Notes: generated by a model not told the origin, from the sequence alone. DNA of 64,000 nucleotides from Mesorhizobium waimense (GCF_003601975.1 NZ_QZWZ01000002.1:248001-312000); one strand, 5' to 3'. Positions 25,679-35,881 are shown, counted from the first letter of the stretch. Translations and numbers: made by a program.

Positions 25679-26062
25679 GTGGCTCGACGTCCCCGACGCT
25701 TCCACAATGGCGGGCCGCCGCTCGACGACTATGACGGCCCGCCATGGGGCAAGCGCGATGCCTATGTCTTCCTTGCCTGGCAGGCAGCCCATGCGAAAGC
25801 CTGGAAAGCGCCGAGCCGCGACGTCATGCTGATGCGGCTCGACAGGGCCGAGCGGCTCGGTCTGACCTATGAGGAATACACGCTCGAAATCCTCGAGCGC
25901 GGTCGGCACCTGCAGGAAGAAGACGCCGAGCGCATCGCGGAAATCCGCCGGGCGCGGAAGCGAAGGCGCTTCAACCACTTCGAATGCCGGCGACCCCGAA
26001 CAGCTATCTCGCCTCGCCCACCACCGAACAATCGCTACTTGAGGGATACGTCACAGTTATGA
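25679..26062 (+). CDS. Conserved hypothetical small protein
   Basis: The ~127-residue protein is highly charged. After an arginine-rich start it reads FHNGGPPLDDYDGPPWGKRD, then YVFLAWQAAHAKAWKAPSRD, and ends in a helical, Arg/Glu-rich part (TYEEYTLEILERGRHLQEED). The style recalls small rhizobial proteins of unknown function, and no domain is recognised. A GTG at 25679 with GGGGG upstream is the likely start, 4 bp after the XRE-cupin stop. Its TGA overlaps the following GNAT ATG (ATGA), so the three genes are probably co-translated. Confidence 0.68.
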   Translation: MARRPRRFHNGGPPLDDYDGPPWGKRDAYVFLAWQAAHAKAWKAPSRDVMLMRLDRAERLGLTYEEYTLEILERGRHLQEEDAERIAEIRRARKRRRFNHFECRRPRTAISPRPPPNNRYLRDTSQL

Positions 26063-26586
26063 GCCCCGTTGAAATCAAGGTTCTGAGCCATGGCGCGAAA
26101 ACCCGGGAAGTACTGGCCGACATGCTGGTCGAAACGGTTGCCGCCGGAGGATCGGTCAGCTTCATGCATCCGCTGACCCTGCAAGCGGCGGAGGCATTCT
26201 GGGACCAGTCTCTGGCGGTTGCGGCGCGCGGTGAAAGGATTGTGCTAGGCGCATGGGATGGCAAGGCTCTGGTCGGCACCGTCACCTTGCTGCTCGACTT
26301 TCCTCCCAACCAGCCGCACCGGGCCGAGATCGCCAAGCTGATGACCCGGCTCACCCATCGTGGCAAGGGCATCGCAACCCGCTTGATGCGAGCCGCAGAG
26401 GATCTTGCCGTTGAGAAGGGTCGGACCCTGCTGGTGCTGGACACCGCGACCGAAGAGGGGGCTTCCGGCCTCTACGAGAAACTCGGGTTCACGCTCACCG
26501 GTGAGATCCCGGACTTTGCATTGAAACCGCATGGCGGGCTGACCGGTACGCTTATCTATTGGAAGCGCATCGGTGGGACTCGCTGA
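26059..26586 (+). CDS. GNAT family N-acetyltransferase
   Basis: The 175-residue protein is a compact acetyltransferase: IVLGAWDGKALVGTVTLLLD forms the central strands and LTHRGKGIATRLMRAAEDLA is the acetyl-CoA binding loop. KGRTLLVLDTATEEGASGLY leads to the typical YEKLGFTLTGEIPD end. I chose the ATG at 26059, which overlaps the stop of the upstream gene. A start at 25984 would instead overlap 79 bp of that gene. Substrate unknown; the XRE-cupin neighbour may regulate it. It converges with the LysR gene, stops 2 bp apart. Confidence 0.87.
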   Translation: MSPVEIKVLSHGAKTREVLADMLVETVAAGGSVSFMHPLTLQAAEAFWDQSLAVAARGERIVLGAWDGKALVGTVTLLLDFPPNQPHRAEIAKLMTRLTHRGKGIATRLMRAAEDLAVEKGRTLLVLDTATEEGASGLYEKLGFTLTGEIPDFALKPHGGLTGTLIYWKRIGGTR

Positions 26587-26588
26587 CT

Positions 26589-27470
26589 CTACGTCGGCGC
26601 CGCGCCGGCTAGGCGCGACACAAGCCACTGACGGAAGTCTTGTTCGGCGCGCGTCAGCGGAGCGGCCGACGCTCGTGTCAGGAAATGCCCGGAGCTGCTC
26701 GAGAGTTCGAAGTCGGAAAGCCTCACCAGATGCTTGCCGGCAAGTGCGGCGTCGATCAGTGGCCGCGAACCCAGCAGCACGCCGGCACCGGCCTTGGCTG
26801 CCTCCATGGCCGCAACGAAACTGTCGAAGCGATGCGAGCACCTGGGGTGCCCCGGCACGCCGGCGGCGGCGAACCATTCCGCCCACATTTCACGCGCTCC
26901 GGCGACCAGAAGCAAAGGCAGCGAGGCCCAGTCGGCATTGCCGGCGAGGGCCGGGGAGGCCACCGGCACCAGCCGCTCGATGGTCAGCCTGTCGGCTTCG
27001 CGGCCGGGAAAGGTTGCGTTGCCGAAGCGAATGTCGAGCGCCGAGCCTGACTGATCGTAATCGGCGGGACGATGGATCGTCACCATGTCGAGCTGGATCT
27101 GCGGAAGCGCCTTCGCAAGGTCCGGCATTGCGGGCACCAGCACCAGCAAGGCAAAAGAGATCGGCACCCGGACAGTGACGGTCTGGATCGCACGTGGTTC
27201 GAACAGCTCCCGTGTGCTGTCGCGAATGGTGGCGAATGCCGACTGAATGTGGGGCAGGTATGCCGCTCCCTCCGGCGATAGCGCGACGCCGCGCGCCAGG
27301 CGCGAGAACAGCCGGATCTTCAGCCGTTCCTCGAGGAACCGGATGTGCTGGCTGACGGCTGCCTGTGTCAGGCCAAGCTCGGCAGCCGCGGCCGTAAAGT
27401 TCGACAGCCGCGCGGCTGCCTCGAAACTGCGCAGCCAATCGAGAGGGGGCAAAGGGGTTGTCCGAGCCAT
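26589..27470 (-). CDS. LysR-family transcriptional regulator (GcvA-like)
   Basis: The 293-residue regulator opens with LDWLRSFEAAARLSNFTAAA and TQAAVSQHIRFLEERLKIRL, a standard LysR helix-turn-helix with an FEAAAR start as in GcvA relatives. A periplasmic-binding-like effector domain follows. It is transcribed away from the TmpA/TmpB-like operon across a 117-bp gap containing a perfect 16-bp palindrome. The classical arrangement suggests it activates that operon when the phosphonate or a product is present. That role is inferred from position. Confidence 0.9.
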   Translation of the reverse strand: MARTTPLPPLDWLRSFEAAARLSNFTAAAAELGLTQAAVSQHIRFLEERLKIRLFSRLARGVALSPEGAAYLPHIQSAFATIRDSTRELFEPRAIQTVTVRVPISFALLVLVPAMPDLAKALPQIQLDMVTIHRPADYDQSGSALDIRFGNATFPGREADRLTIERLVPVASPALAGNADWASLPLLLVAGAREMWAEWFAAAGVPGHPRCSHRFDSFVAAMEAAKAGAGVLLGSRPLIDAALAGKHLVRLSDFELSSSSGHFLTRASAAPLTRAEQDFRQWLVSRLAGAAPT

Positions 27471-27499
27471 TAGTAGTTTATAGCCATTGGCTGAAAAAT

Positions 27500-27515
27500 C
27501 ATAATTTGAATTATG
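27500..27515. promoter_or_regulatory. Palindromic operator between the LysR gene and tmpA-like gene
   Basis: CATAATT, TG, AATTATG forms a perfect 16-bp AT-rich palindrome in an otherwise GC-rich region. It sits 30 bp upstream of the LysR start and about 70 bp upstream of the oxygenase start. Position and symmetry fit a LysR-type binding site. Confidence 0.6.
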
Positions 27516-27569
27516 CCTGTCGTGCCGTCAGCATGCAATCGAAACCCTGTGGAGCAAGCCCCGGGGTAG

Positions 27570-29320
<1,751 letters not shown>

Positions 29321-29350
29321 CGCAATTCATCACTGGGGAGGAGACAGCCC

Positions 29351-29551
29351 ATGTGTTTCTGCTTCGACGGCGAAAATGCGGTTGCTGCATACCGGCCGGA
29401 TGACTGCCGCGAGCGCCTGCCTGCCGCAGGCGCTCCCACCTTGCGGCCGATCGCTTCCCGCCGCGAGCCCAGCCGGCTCGCCGCTGCGCTCGAACCCATC
29501 GATGCCAGGCAGGTTCACCATCTTGCTGCCGCGCTTGTTCCAATGTACTAG
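29351..29551 (+). CDS. Possible small ORF after tmpB with a strong ribosome site
   Basis: An ATG at 29351 follows GGGGAGGAG at good spacing and opens a 66-codon frame beginning MCFCFDGENAVAAY. No domain is recognised and the rest is Arg/Pro/Ala-rich, so it may be the start of a gene truncated by later mutation. It begins 30 bp after the tmpB-like stop, in the same direction. Confidence 0.3.
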   Translation: MCFCFDGENAVAAYRPDDCRERLPAAGAPTLRPIASRREPSRLAAALEPIDARQVHHLAAALVPMY

Positions 29552-30042
29552 CCGCGCCCAACATGCGGCCTTCCTTTCATTTGCCGCATCGTGTCAACCA
29601 CGCTTTTGATGGAGGCGACGATGAGATCTTGTTCACGCATTTTGCGCCTCCGCGGCGGACGGTCAGCTGGCTCGCGCCACGGCGGGTTCCCCACTTCCTG
29701 ACAATCTGACGACCGCCGCGCTGCGATGCATGGTCATCGTCTGCACGCGGTTCGTCGCGTCGCAACGTTCCACCAGAACGGCGGAGAGCCGAGAGCTCTC
29801 CGCCGACGATGGCGGCTGCCCGAAGGCCTGAGATGCGCTTTCGCAACACCCTCTCAGCCCATTGTAAACATTGAAAGAATAGCTCTTGCGTCGAGTTCGT
29901 TGCGAGCGTAGAGACGCCGCCCATTCCTAACTCGTCTTCCTGAAAGGAGACCCGTCAATGTCCCGGCAGTCCAGATCGACACAGTCCGTGCCGACGCTGG
30001 AATTGCGTGCGGCTGACAGGGTTCCAATCAGGAAGAACGGCC
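29552..30042. other. Gene-poor region between the TmpB-like and PcfJ genes
   Basis: About 490 bp hold no convincing gene. A 26-codon frame at 29621-29701 has GGAGG upstream (begins MRSCSRILRLRGG). A 45-codon frame at 29958-30095 has AAAGGAGA upstream and overlaps the PcfJ start. Either could be a leader peptide, but neither is supported by similarity. A strong hairpin lies at 29780-29804. Confidence 0.4.
29780..29804. other. Isolated perfect hairpin
   Basis: GGCGGAGAGC at 29780-29789 pairs with GCTCTCCGCC at 29795-29804 over a 5-nt loop. No T-run follows on either strand, so it is not a clear terminator. It could be part of an untranslated leader or a small RNA upstream of the PcfJ gene. Confidence 0.45.
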
Positions 30043-31203
30043 ATGGCAAAGTCCATGATCCAGCGCAGGCAGGACGCCGAGCGCGAACGCATTGAAGCAT
30101 ATACCGCAACACTGCGGCGGGTTTCGCCCGCCCCGCGTCCCGCTCCGGATTTCGAGCGGGCGCTCGATGAGGCACGCCGGGGCTTTGCCGGCGTCGCGAT
30201 CCGCGATGGTGCGTTGTGGCGGCCGAAGCTGAAGACGCGCGACCGCGCGCGCCTGCGACTGGCCGCGGCGCGCCATCTCTATGCGCGCTACCCGGTCTCG
30301 GTCGCGCTCGAGGCCGTCTGGCTGGACGCTTCGGGGCTGGATGCCAACGAGGTGGCGTTCCGCAAGGCCTGGTACGTCGCGGTCGCGCGTGGCGACTCGC
30401 TCTACAAGGCTGGCGCCAATGAATGGCTGTCGCGCAAGGAGGTGCATTGCTTCCTGAACGTGGCCAGCGATTTCACCTTCGATGAGGCGTTCTGGTTGGC
30501 GATCGCCCGGTCTTACACGGATGATCCCGGGTTGGCCACTCGCCTTGCGCGGACGAAGATCGCGAGGACGCCGCGCGGGGAGCTCGCCTTCTGGCGCGAG
30601 GTGGCGCGGTTCTTCTGTGGGCATCCGGCGTCGAAGGAGGAGATCGACGATCTCTGCGACTACATCGGCGCCATGCACCAGCGCGATGCAGCGTACAGCC
30701 TGAAGGGCCGCACGCTCGCCTCGCTGCGCCGGCAGATGCTAGAATGGCACCGCGACATTGCTGCGATAGAACGCATCGAGGCAATGCGCCGCCGCGCCGC
30801 CGGGCGGGTTCCAGGTACTGCCGGATCGCAGTCGGAGCGGCGCGCCTGGGACGGCTCGCGCCTCGAGGACTGGGACTGGAAGCCGTCGGCCAAGGAGGCG
30901 AAGGCGCATGGCGAACGCTTCTTCGTTCGCCAGTTGAAAACGGCCGAGGACCTGGTTGCAGAGAGCCGTGCGATGCATCACTGCGTCTCGATGTACGCGG
31001 CCAAATGCATCGCCGGCTACGCCTCGATCTGGGTGCTGCGGCGCACCGCGCTCGGCAAGATCGAGCGGCTGCTGACGATCGAGCTCGACCCGCAAAACCG
31101 TGCGCTGCAGGTGCGCGGTTTCGGCAATCGCGTCGCCACGCTGGAGGAGCGCAAGATCGTCGAGCGCTGGGCCAAGGCGAGGGGCGTGGTGCTCGGGGCC
31201 TGA
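30043..31203 (+). CDS. PcfJ-domain protein
   Basis: The ~386-residue protein has a basic N-terminus (AKSMIQRRQDAERERIEAYT) and a helical middle. Its C-terminal PcfJ-like domain contains VRQLKTAEDLVAESRAMHHC and VSMYAAKCIAGYASIWVLRR, followed by LLTIELDPQNRALQVRGFGN. PcfJ was first named on the enterococcal plasmid pCF10; related proteins are scattered in plasmids, phages and chromosomes, with no established function. The His-His-Cys cluster in the core is conserved-looking. AGGAAG supports the ATG at 30043. It stands alone, with a strong hairpin just after its stop, which suggests an acquired single-gene cassette. Confidence 0.78.
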   Translation: MAKSMIQRRQDAERERIEAYTATLRRVSPAPRPAPDFERALDEARRGFAGVAIRDGALWRPKLKTRDRARLRLAAARHLYARYPVSVALEAVWLDASGLDANEVAFRKAWYVAVARGDSLYKAGANEWLSRKEVHCFLNVASDFTFDEAFWLAIARSYTDDPGLATRLARTKIARTPRGELAFWREVARFFCGHPASKEEIDDLCDYIGAMHQRDAAYSLKGRTLASLRRQMLEWHRDIAAIERIEAMRRRAAGRVPGTAGSQSERRAWDGSRLEDWDWKPSAKEAKAHGERFFVRQLKTAEDLVAESRAMHHCVSMYAAKCIAGYASIWVLRRTALGKIERLLTIELDPQNRALQVRGFGNRVATLEERKIVERWAKARGVVLGA

Positions 31204-31210
31204 AACGCAA

Positions 31211-31242
31211 GACCCCGCGCGGCGGAAACGCCGCGCGGGGTC
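31211..31242. terminator. Strong hairpin between converging PcfJ and monooxygenase genes
   Basis: GACCCCGCGCGGCG at 31211-31224 pairs perfectly (14 bp) with 31229-31242 across a GAAA tetraloop. It begins 7 bp after the PcfJ stop and ends 22 bp before the end of the monooxygenase gene. The stem is very stable but no T-run follows. Confidence 0.6.
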
Positions 31243-31264
31243 CGCAAGAGGGATGTGCCGCGGA

Positions 31265-33067
31265 CTACCCTTTGTGATGCACCTGCTGCAGCCCGTAGAC
31301 CGGCGTCGGGATGCCTTCATGCCGCGCCTTCAGTTGCAGCGACAGGAACTGCGAATAGTGGCGTGACTGGTGCAAATTGCCGCCATGGAACCACAGCGCT
31401 TCCTGCTGCGTCGGCTTCCACATGTTGCGCAATTCGCCTTCCCAGGGACCCGGATCCTTGGTGGTGCTGGAGCCGAGACCCCAGCATTTGCCGACCTTGT
31501 CGGCGACCTCTCGGGAAATGAGGTCGGCCGCCCAACCATTCATCGAGCCGTAGCCGGTGGCATAGACGATGAGGTCGGCCGGCAGTTCCGGTCCGTCACT
31601 GAGCAGGACCGAATGCTCCCTGATCTCCTTCACCTCGACGCCGCTTTTCAGCTTGATCGAACCGTCGATGATCAGGTCGGACGCGCCGACGTCGATATAG
31701 TAGCCCGAGCCGCGTCTGAGATATTTCATGAACAGGCCGGACTCGTCATCGCCCCAGTCGAGCATGAAGCCGGCCTTCTCCAGGCCCTTGTAGAAGTCGG
31801 CGTCGCGCTTCTTCATCTCGGCGTAGGCCGGGATCTGGAATTCATGCAGGATCTTGTAGGGCAGTGAAGCAAAGATGAGGTCGGCCTTGGCCGTGGTCAT
31901 ACCGCCTTGGACGGCCTTTTCCGAGTAGAGCGAACCCAGTCCGATTTCCATCAGCGTGTCGGATCTGGAGATGTGCGTGGTCGAGCGCTGCACCATGGTG
32001 ACATCGGCGCCGGCCTCCCAAAGGGCTGCGGCGATGTCGTGGGCTGAATTGTTCGAGCCGATGACAACCGCCTTCTTGCCAGCATAGACATCGGGACCAG
32101 GGTGCTTCGAGGAATGGTGCTGATCGCCCTTGAAGCTGTCCATGCCCTTGAAGTTCGGCATGTTGGCCTTGCCGGATTGTCCCGTCGCCAGCACCAACTG
32201 CTTCGGCTTCAACGTGATGTCCTTGCCGTCGCGGCGAACGACGACCGTCCATTCCTTCTTCTTGTCGTCATAAATGGCGCTCCTGGCCTCGGTCGAGGAC
32301 CAGTAGTTCAGCTCCATGACCTTGGTGTACATTTCCAGCCAGTCGCCGATCTTGTCCTTTGGCGAGAAGACCGGCCAGTTCCTGGGAAAATCGATATAGG
32401 GCAGATGGTCGTACCAGACCGGGTCGTGCAGGCAGAGCGACTTGTAGCGCTTGCGCCAGCTGTCGCCGGCGCGCTCGTTCTTCTCGACGATGATGGTCGG
32501 TACGCCGAGCTGCCGCAGCCGCGCGCCGAGCGCGATGCCGCCCTGGCCGCCGCCGATGATCAGCGTGTGCGGCTGCGTCTTGAAGCCGAGCTCGGCGGCT
32601 TCCCTCTCGCGCTCCTCCTTCCAGGTTGGACGGTTCTTGCCGTGACCATGCTTGGCGCCCATCGGCCGAGCGAAGCCGGCCGGCTCCTCGTAGCCTTTCA
32701 ACTCGACCATGGTGGTTAGCAGCGTCCAGATCTTGCCGTCCTTCAGCCGGATATGGCCGAAGCCGCGCGCCACTTCCGTTTCGAAGCTGATCCAGCCTTC
32801 AAGCAGCCCGTCGCTTTCCGTGGCATCCTCGCCTTCGGCGATCGCCCAGTTCGAAGGTTTCGTTTTCGCCAGCTGGCTGACCAGCATGTCGCGCACCTGG
32901 TCGCGGCCTTCCATGGTCTTGATGTTCCAGGTGAAGGTGACGAGATCGCGCCAATAGCAGTCGTCCTGAAAGCAGGCGACGGCCTTGTCGATATCGCCGG
33001 CGGCGAGAGCCGAGCCAAATGTGCCGAGCAGGTCGGCAAGCTTCTTGTTCGGGGCCTTTTCCAGCAT
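31265..33067 (-). CDS. NTF2-like/flavin-containing monooxygenase fusion (YUCCA-like)
   Basis: The 600-residue protein combines an N-terminal SnoaL/NTF2-like domain (about residues 1-130, with DIDKAVACFQDDCYWRDLVT) and an FMO-type flavoprotein. The FAD motif is IIGGGQGGIALGARL (about 171-185) and the NADPH motif VVIGSNNSAHDIA (about 335-347). An ATGYGSMN block replaces the FATGY motif. The FMO part resembles YUCCA and other single-component N- or Baeyer-Villiger oxygenases, so the substrate is uncertain; indole-3-pyruvate is only a hypothesis. GGAGGAAA precedes the ATG at 33067. It is monocistronic and divergent from the ilvBN leader. Confidence 0.83.
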   Translation of the reverse strand: MLEKAPNKKLADLLGTFGSALAAGDIDKAVACFQDDCYWRDLVTFTWNIKTMEGRDQVRDMLVSQLAKTKPSNWAIAEGEDATESDGLLEGWISFETEVARGFGHIRLKDGKIWTLLTTMVELKGYEEPAGFARPMGAKHGHGKNRPTWKEEREREAAELGFKTQPHTLIIGGGQGGIALGARLRQLGVPTIIVEKNERAGDSWRKRYKSLCLHDPVWYDHLPYIDFPRNWPVFSPKDKIGDWLEMYTKVMELNYWSSTEARSAIYDDKKKEWTVVVRRDGKDITLKPKQLVLATGQSGKANMPNFKGMDSFKGDQHHSSKHPGPDVYAGKKAVVIGSNNSAHDIAAALWEAGADVTMVQRSTTHISRSDTLMEIGLGSLYSEKAVQGGMTTAKADLIFASLPYKILHEFQIPAYAEMKKRDADFYKGLEKAGFMLDWGDDESGLFMKYLRRGSGYYIDVGASDLIIDGSIKLKSGVEVKEIREHSVLLSDGPELPADLIVYATGYGSMNGWAADLISREVADKVGKCWGLGSSTTKDPGPWEGELRNMWKPTQQEALWFHGGNLHQSRHYSQFLSLQLKARHEGIPTPVYGLQQVHHKG

Positions 33068-33275
33068 CAGTTTCCTCCGGGTCTTGAGATCGCTTCTTGG
33101 GTGAGCGCGTGGCGGGGGCATTGTCCGGCGCGACGAAAGTATTTCGCCAAAACCGCCATCGCGTCACGCCCTCCAATAGTTTGGCGCGTTTTCAAGGGCT
33201 TGAACGGGCAGGGGGCCGCACGGTGTCATTTTTGCCGTTGACAGGCCGCCGTGCCCGCCTCTAGTGTCCGCCACC

Positions 33276-33326
33276 ATGAAAACGGCACTCATTCTCGTAG
33301 GAAAGCGCGTGGGCAAGGCGGTGTAA
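33276..33326 (+). CDS. ilvBN leader peptide
   Basis: This 16-codon frame encodes MKTALILVGKRVGKAV, in which six residues are Leu, Ile or Val, including four in a row. It is followed by an intrinsic terminator 35 bp downstream and then the ilvB gene. The arrangement is the classic transcription attenuator: ribosomes stalling at Leu/Ile/Val codons would favour an antiterminator and let transcription into ilvBN. A small hairpin (GGCGGT at 33317-33322 with ACCGCC at 33326-33331) covers the stop codon, as expected for the pause structure. Confidence 0.75.
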   Translation: MKTALILVGKRVGKAV

Positions 33327-33360
33327 CCGCCGGGCGAAAACCTCCCATGCGCATCACACA

Positions 33361-33382
33361 GGCTCCCTCGGGGGCCTTTTTT
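33361..33382 (+). terminator. Attenuator terminator upstream of ilvB
   Basis: GGCTCC at 33361-33366 pairs with GGGGCC at 33371-33376 (one G-U pair) over a 4-nt loop, followed immediately by six T residues. It lies between the leader peptide and the ilvB start 65 bp downstream. Together with the leader it forms an attenuation device; I see no T-box. Confidence 0.75.
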
Positions 33383-33446
33383 ATTGCCCGAAACACGACT
33401 AAACGACCAGCAATCGCCAGATGGCGGACAGTACGGGACCAGACCG

Positions 33447-35228
33447 ATGAGCAATGGACAGAGTGAGCGGCGCGAAATGACGGGCGCCGAAATGGTGGTG
33501 CAGGCGCTGAAGGACAATGGCGTCAAGCATGTCTTCGGCTATCCGGGCGGCGCCGTTCTCCCAATCTACGATGAAATCTTCCAGCAAGACGACGTCGAGC
33601 ATATCCTGGTTCGCCACGAGCAGGGCGCTGGCCATGCGGCGGAAGGCTATGCGCGCTCGACCGGCAAGGCAGGCGTCATGCTGGTGACCTCTGGCCCTGG
33701 CGCCACCAACGCCGTGACGCCGCTGCAGGATGCGCTGATGGATTCGATCCCGCTGGTTTGCCTGACCGGGCAGGTGCCGACTTCGCTGATCGGCTCCGAC
33801 GCGTTCCAGGAATGCGACACCGTCGGCATCACGCGCCCCTGCACCAAGCACAACTGGCTGGTGAAGGACGTCAACGAACTGGCCGCGACCATCCATGAAG
33901 CCTTCCATGTCGCGACGACGGGACGTCCCGGCCCGGTTGTGGTCGACATCCCGAAGGATGTGCAGTTCGCCAAGGGCATGTATGTGCCGCCGCAGACGGC
34001 GCCGCGCACCAGCTACCAGCCGAAGGTCCAGGGCGACCTCGACAAGGTCAAGGCGGCGGTCGAATTGATGGCCGGGGCCAAAAGGCCGATCATCTATTCG
34101 GGCGGCGGCGTCATCAATTCCGGCTCCGAGGCCAGCCATCTGCTGCGCGAACTGGTCGATCTCACCGGCTTTCCCATCACCTCGACGCTGATGGGTCTCG
34201 GTGCCTATCCGGCTTCCGGTAAGAACTGGGTCGGCATGCTCGGCATGCACGGCACCTATGAAGCCAACATGGCCATGCATGATTGCGATGTGATGATCTG
34301 CATCGGCGCGCGCTTCGACGACCGCATCACCGGGCGGCTCAACGCGTTCTCGCCGAATTCGAAGAAGATCCACATCGACATCGATCCGTCGTCGATCAAC
34401 AAGAACGTCCACACCGACGTGCCGATCATCGGCGACGTCGGCCGGGTTCTGGAGGATCTGGTGCGGCTGTGGCGGGCAAGCGCCAAGGCCGACAAGAAAG
34501 CGCTGCACCCCTGGTGGGAGCAGATCGCCAAATGGCGCGCGCGGGACTCGCTCGCCTACAAGATGAACCACGACGTGATCATGCCGCAATATGCCATCCA
34601 GCGGCTCTATGCGCTGACCAAGGACATGGACACCTACATCACCACCGAGGTCGGCCAGCATCAGATGTGGGCGGCGCAGCACTATCATTTCGAGAAGCCG
34701 AACCGCTGGATGACGTCAGGCGGGCTTGGCACGATGGGCTACGGCCTGCCGGCCGCGCTCGGCGTGCAGATCGCGCATCCCAATGCGCTGGTCATCGACA
34801 TTGCCGGCGACGCGTCGGTGCAGATGACGATGCAGGAGATGAGCACGGCGGTGCAGTACAATGCGCCGATCAAGATCTTCATCCTCAACAACCAGTATAT
34901 GGGCATGGTGCGGCAGTGGCAGCAGCTGCTGCACGGCAACCGGCTGTCGCATTCCTACACCGAGGCGATGCCGGACTTCGTCAAGCTGGCCGAGGCCTAT
35001 GGCGGCCACGGCATTCGCTGCGACAAGCCGGACGAACTGGATGACGCGATCAAGGAGATGATCTCGGTGAAGAAGCCGGTGCTGTTCGACTGCCGCGTGG
35101 CCACGCTCGCCAACTGCTTCCCGATGATCCCATCAGGCAAGGCACATAACGAGATGCTCCTGCCCGACGAGGCAACCGACGAGGCCGTGGCCAACGCCAT
35201 CGACGCCAAGGGCAGGGAACTGGTGTGA
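33447..35228 (+). CDS. ilvB: Acetolactate synthase, large catalytic subunit
   Basis: This thiamine-diphosphate enzyme makes 2-acetolactate or 2-aceto-2-hydroxybutyrate, the committed step of Val/Leu/Ile synthesis. The 593-residue protein has VFGYPGGAVLPIYDEIF with the catalytic glutamate in VRHEQGAGHAAEGYARSTGK. The ThDP/Mg motif is GDASVQMTMQEM and related residues near NNQYMGMVRQWQ. The ATG at 33447 gives the usual rhizobial N-terminus; a frame starting at 33384 would begin at the edge of the attenuator. ilvN follows after 80 bp. Also called ilvI in some annotations. Confidence 0.96.
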   Translation: MSNGQSERREMTGAEMVVQALKDNGVKHVFGYPGGAVLPIYDEIFQQDDVEHILVRHEQGAGHAAEGYARSTGKAGVMLVTSGPGATNAVTPLQDALMDSIPLVCLTGQVPTSLIGSDAFQECDTVGITRPCTKHNWLVKDVNELAATIHEAFHVATTGRPGPVVVDIPKDVQFAKGMYVPPQTAPRTSYQPKVQGDLDKVKAAVELMAGAKRPIIYSGGGVINSGSEASHLLRELVDLTGFPITSTLMGLGAYPASGKNWVGMLGMHGTYEANMAMHDCDVMICIGARFDDRITGRLNAFSPNSKKIHIDIDPSSINKNVHTDVPIIGDVGRVLEDLVRLWRASAKADKKALHPWWEQIAKWRARDSLAYKMNHDVIMPQYAIQRLYALTKDMDTYITTEVGQHQMWAAQHYHFEKPNRWMTSGGLGTMGYGLPAALGVQIAHPNALVIDIAGDASVQMTMQEMSTAVQYNAPIKIFILNNQYMGMVRQWQQLLHGNRLSHSYTEAMPDFVKLAEAYGGHGIRCDKPDELDDAIKEMISVKKPVLFDCRVATLANCFPMIPSGKAHNEMLLPDEATDEAVANAIDAKGRELV

Positions 35229-35308
35229 TATCAGCCGAGGCAGGGCTGTCGGAAGAAGCCGTGCGGAAACAGATAATTAGCTCAAGAGTTGAAATCGAGA
35301 TTCATGTC

Positions 35309-35881
35309 ATGAACGCACAGCTGCAACCAACCGGCTCCGCCTATTTCATCGCCAAGGAAACAGAAAAGCCCGAGAACCACACGCTTTCCGTGCTGGTCGA
35401 CAACGAACCGGGCGTGCTCGCCCGGGTCATCGGCCTGTTTTCCGGGCGCGGCTACAACATCGAGAGCCTCACCGTTTCCGAGACCGAGCACGAAAAACAT
35501 CTGTCGCGCATCACCATCGTGACGCGCGGCACGCCGCATGTGCTGGAGCAGATCAAGCACCAGCTCGAGCGCATCGTGCCGGTGCATCGCGTCGTCGACC
35601 TCACCGTGCGCTCGCACGAGCTTGGCCAGGAGCGGCCGCTGGAGCGCGAACTGGCGCTGGTCAAGGTCGCCGGCACCGGCGATTCCCGGGTCGAGGCGCT
35701 CCGGCTCGCCGACGCCTTCCGCGCCAGCGTCATCGACGCCAACACCGAGCATTTCATTTTCGAGATCACCGGCAAGGGCTCCAAGCTCGACCAGTTCATC
35801 GCCATCATGAAGCCGCTCGGCCTGGTTGAAATCTGCCGCACCGGCGTGGCGGCAATGAATCGCGGCCCGCAGGGGATGTAG
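35309..35881 (+). CDS. ilvN: Acetolactate synthase, small regulatory subunit
   Basis: This subunit binds valine and gives feedback control to IlvB. The 190-residue protein has an N-terminal ACT domain (HTLSVLVDNEPGVLARVIGL, then FSGRGYNIESLTVSETEHEK) and a C-terminal ACT-like domain (RELALVKVAGTGD, ANTEHFIFEITGKG). Length fits the ilvH/ilvN class. The ATG at 35309 matches the usual start; upstream GTG-type starts overlapping ilvB would add 28 atypical residues. In operon with ilvB under the attenuator; ilvC is 16 kb away. Confidence 0.95.
   Translation: MNAQLQPTGSAYFIAKETEKPENHTLSVLVDNEPGVLARVIGLFSGRGYNIESLTVSETEHEKHLSRITIVTRGTPHVLEQIKHQLERIVPVHRVVDLTVRSHELGQERPLERELALVKVAGTGDSRVEALRLADAFRASVIDANTEHFIFEITGKGSKLDQFIAIMKPLGLVEICRTGVAAMNRGPQGM

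Noticed and set aside
23119..26586. A HerA-based anti-phage island with the XRE regulator and GNATs
   Set aside because: No nuclease, NADase or toxin gene is present, and the XRE-cupin unit is divergent from, not co-transcribed with, the HerA gene.
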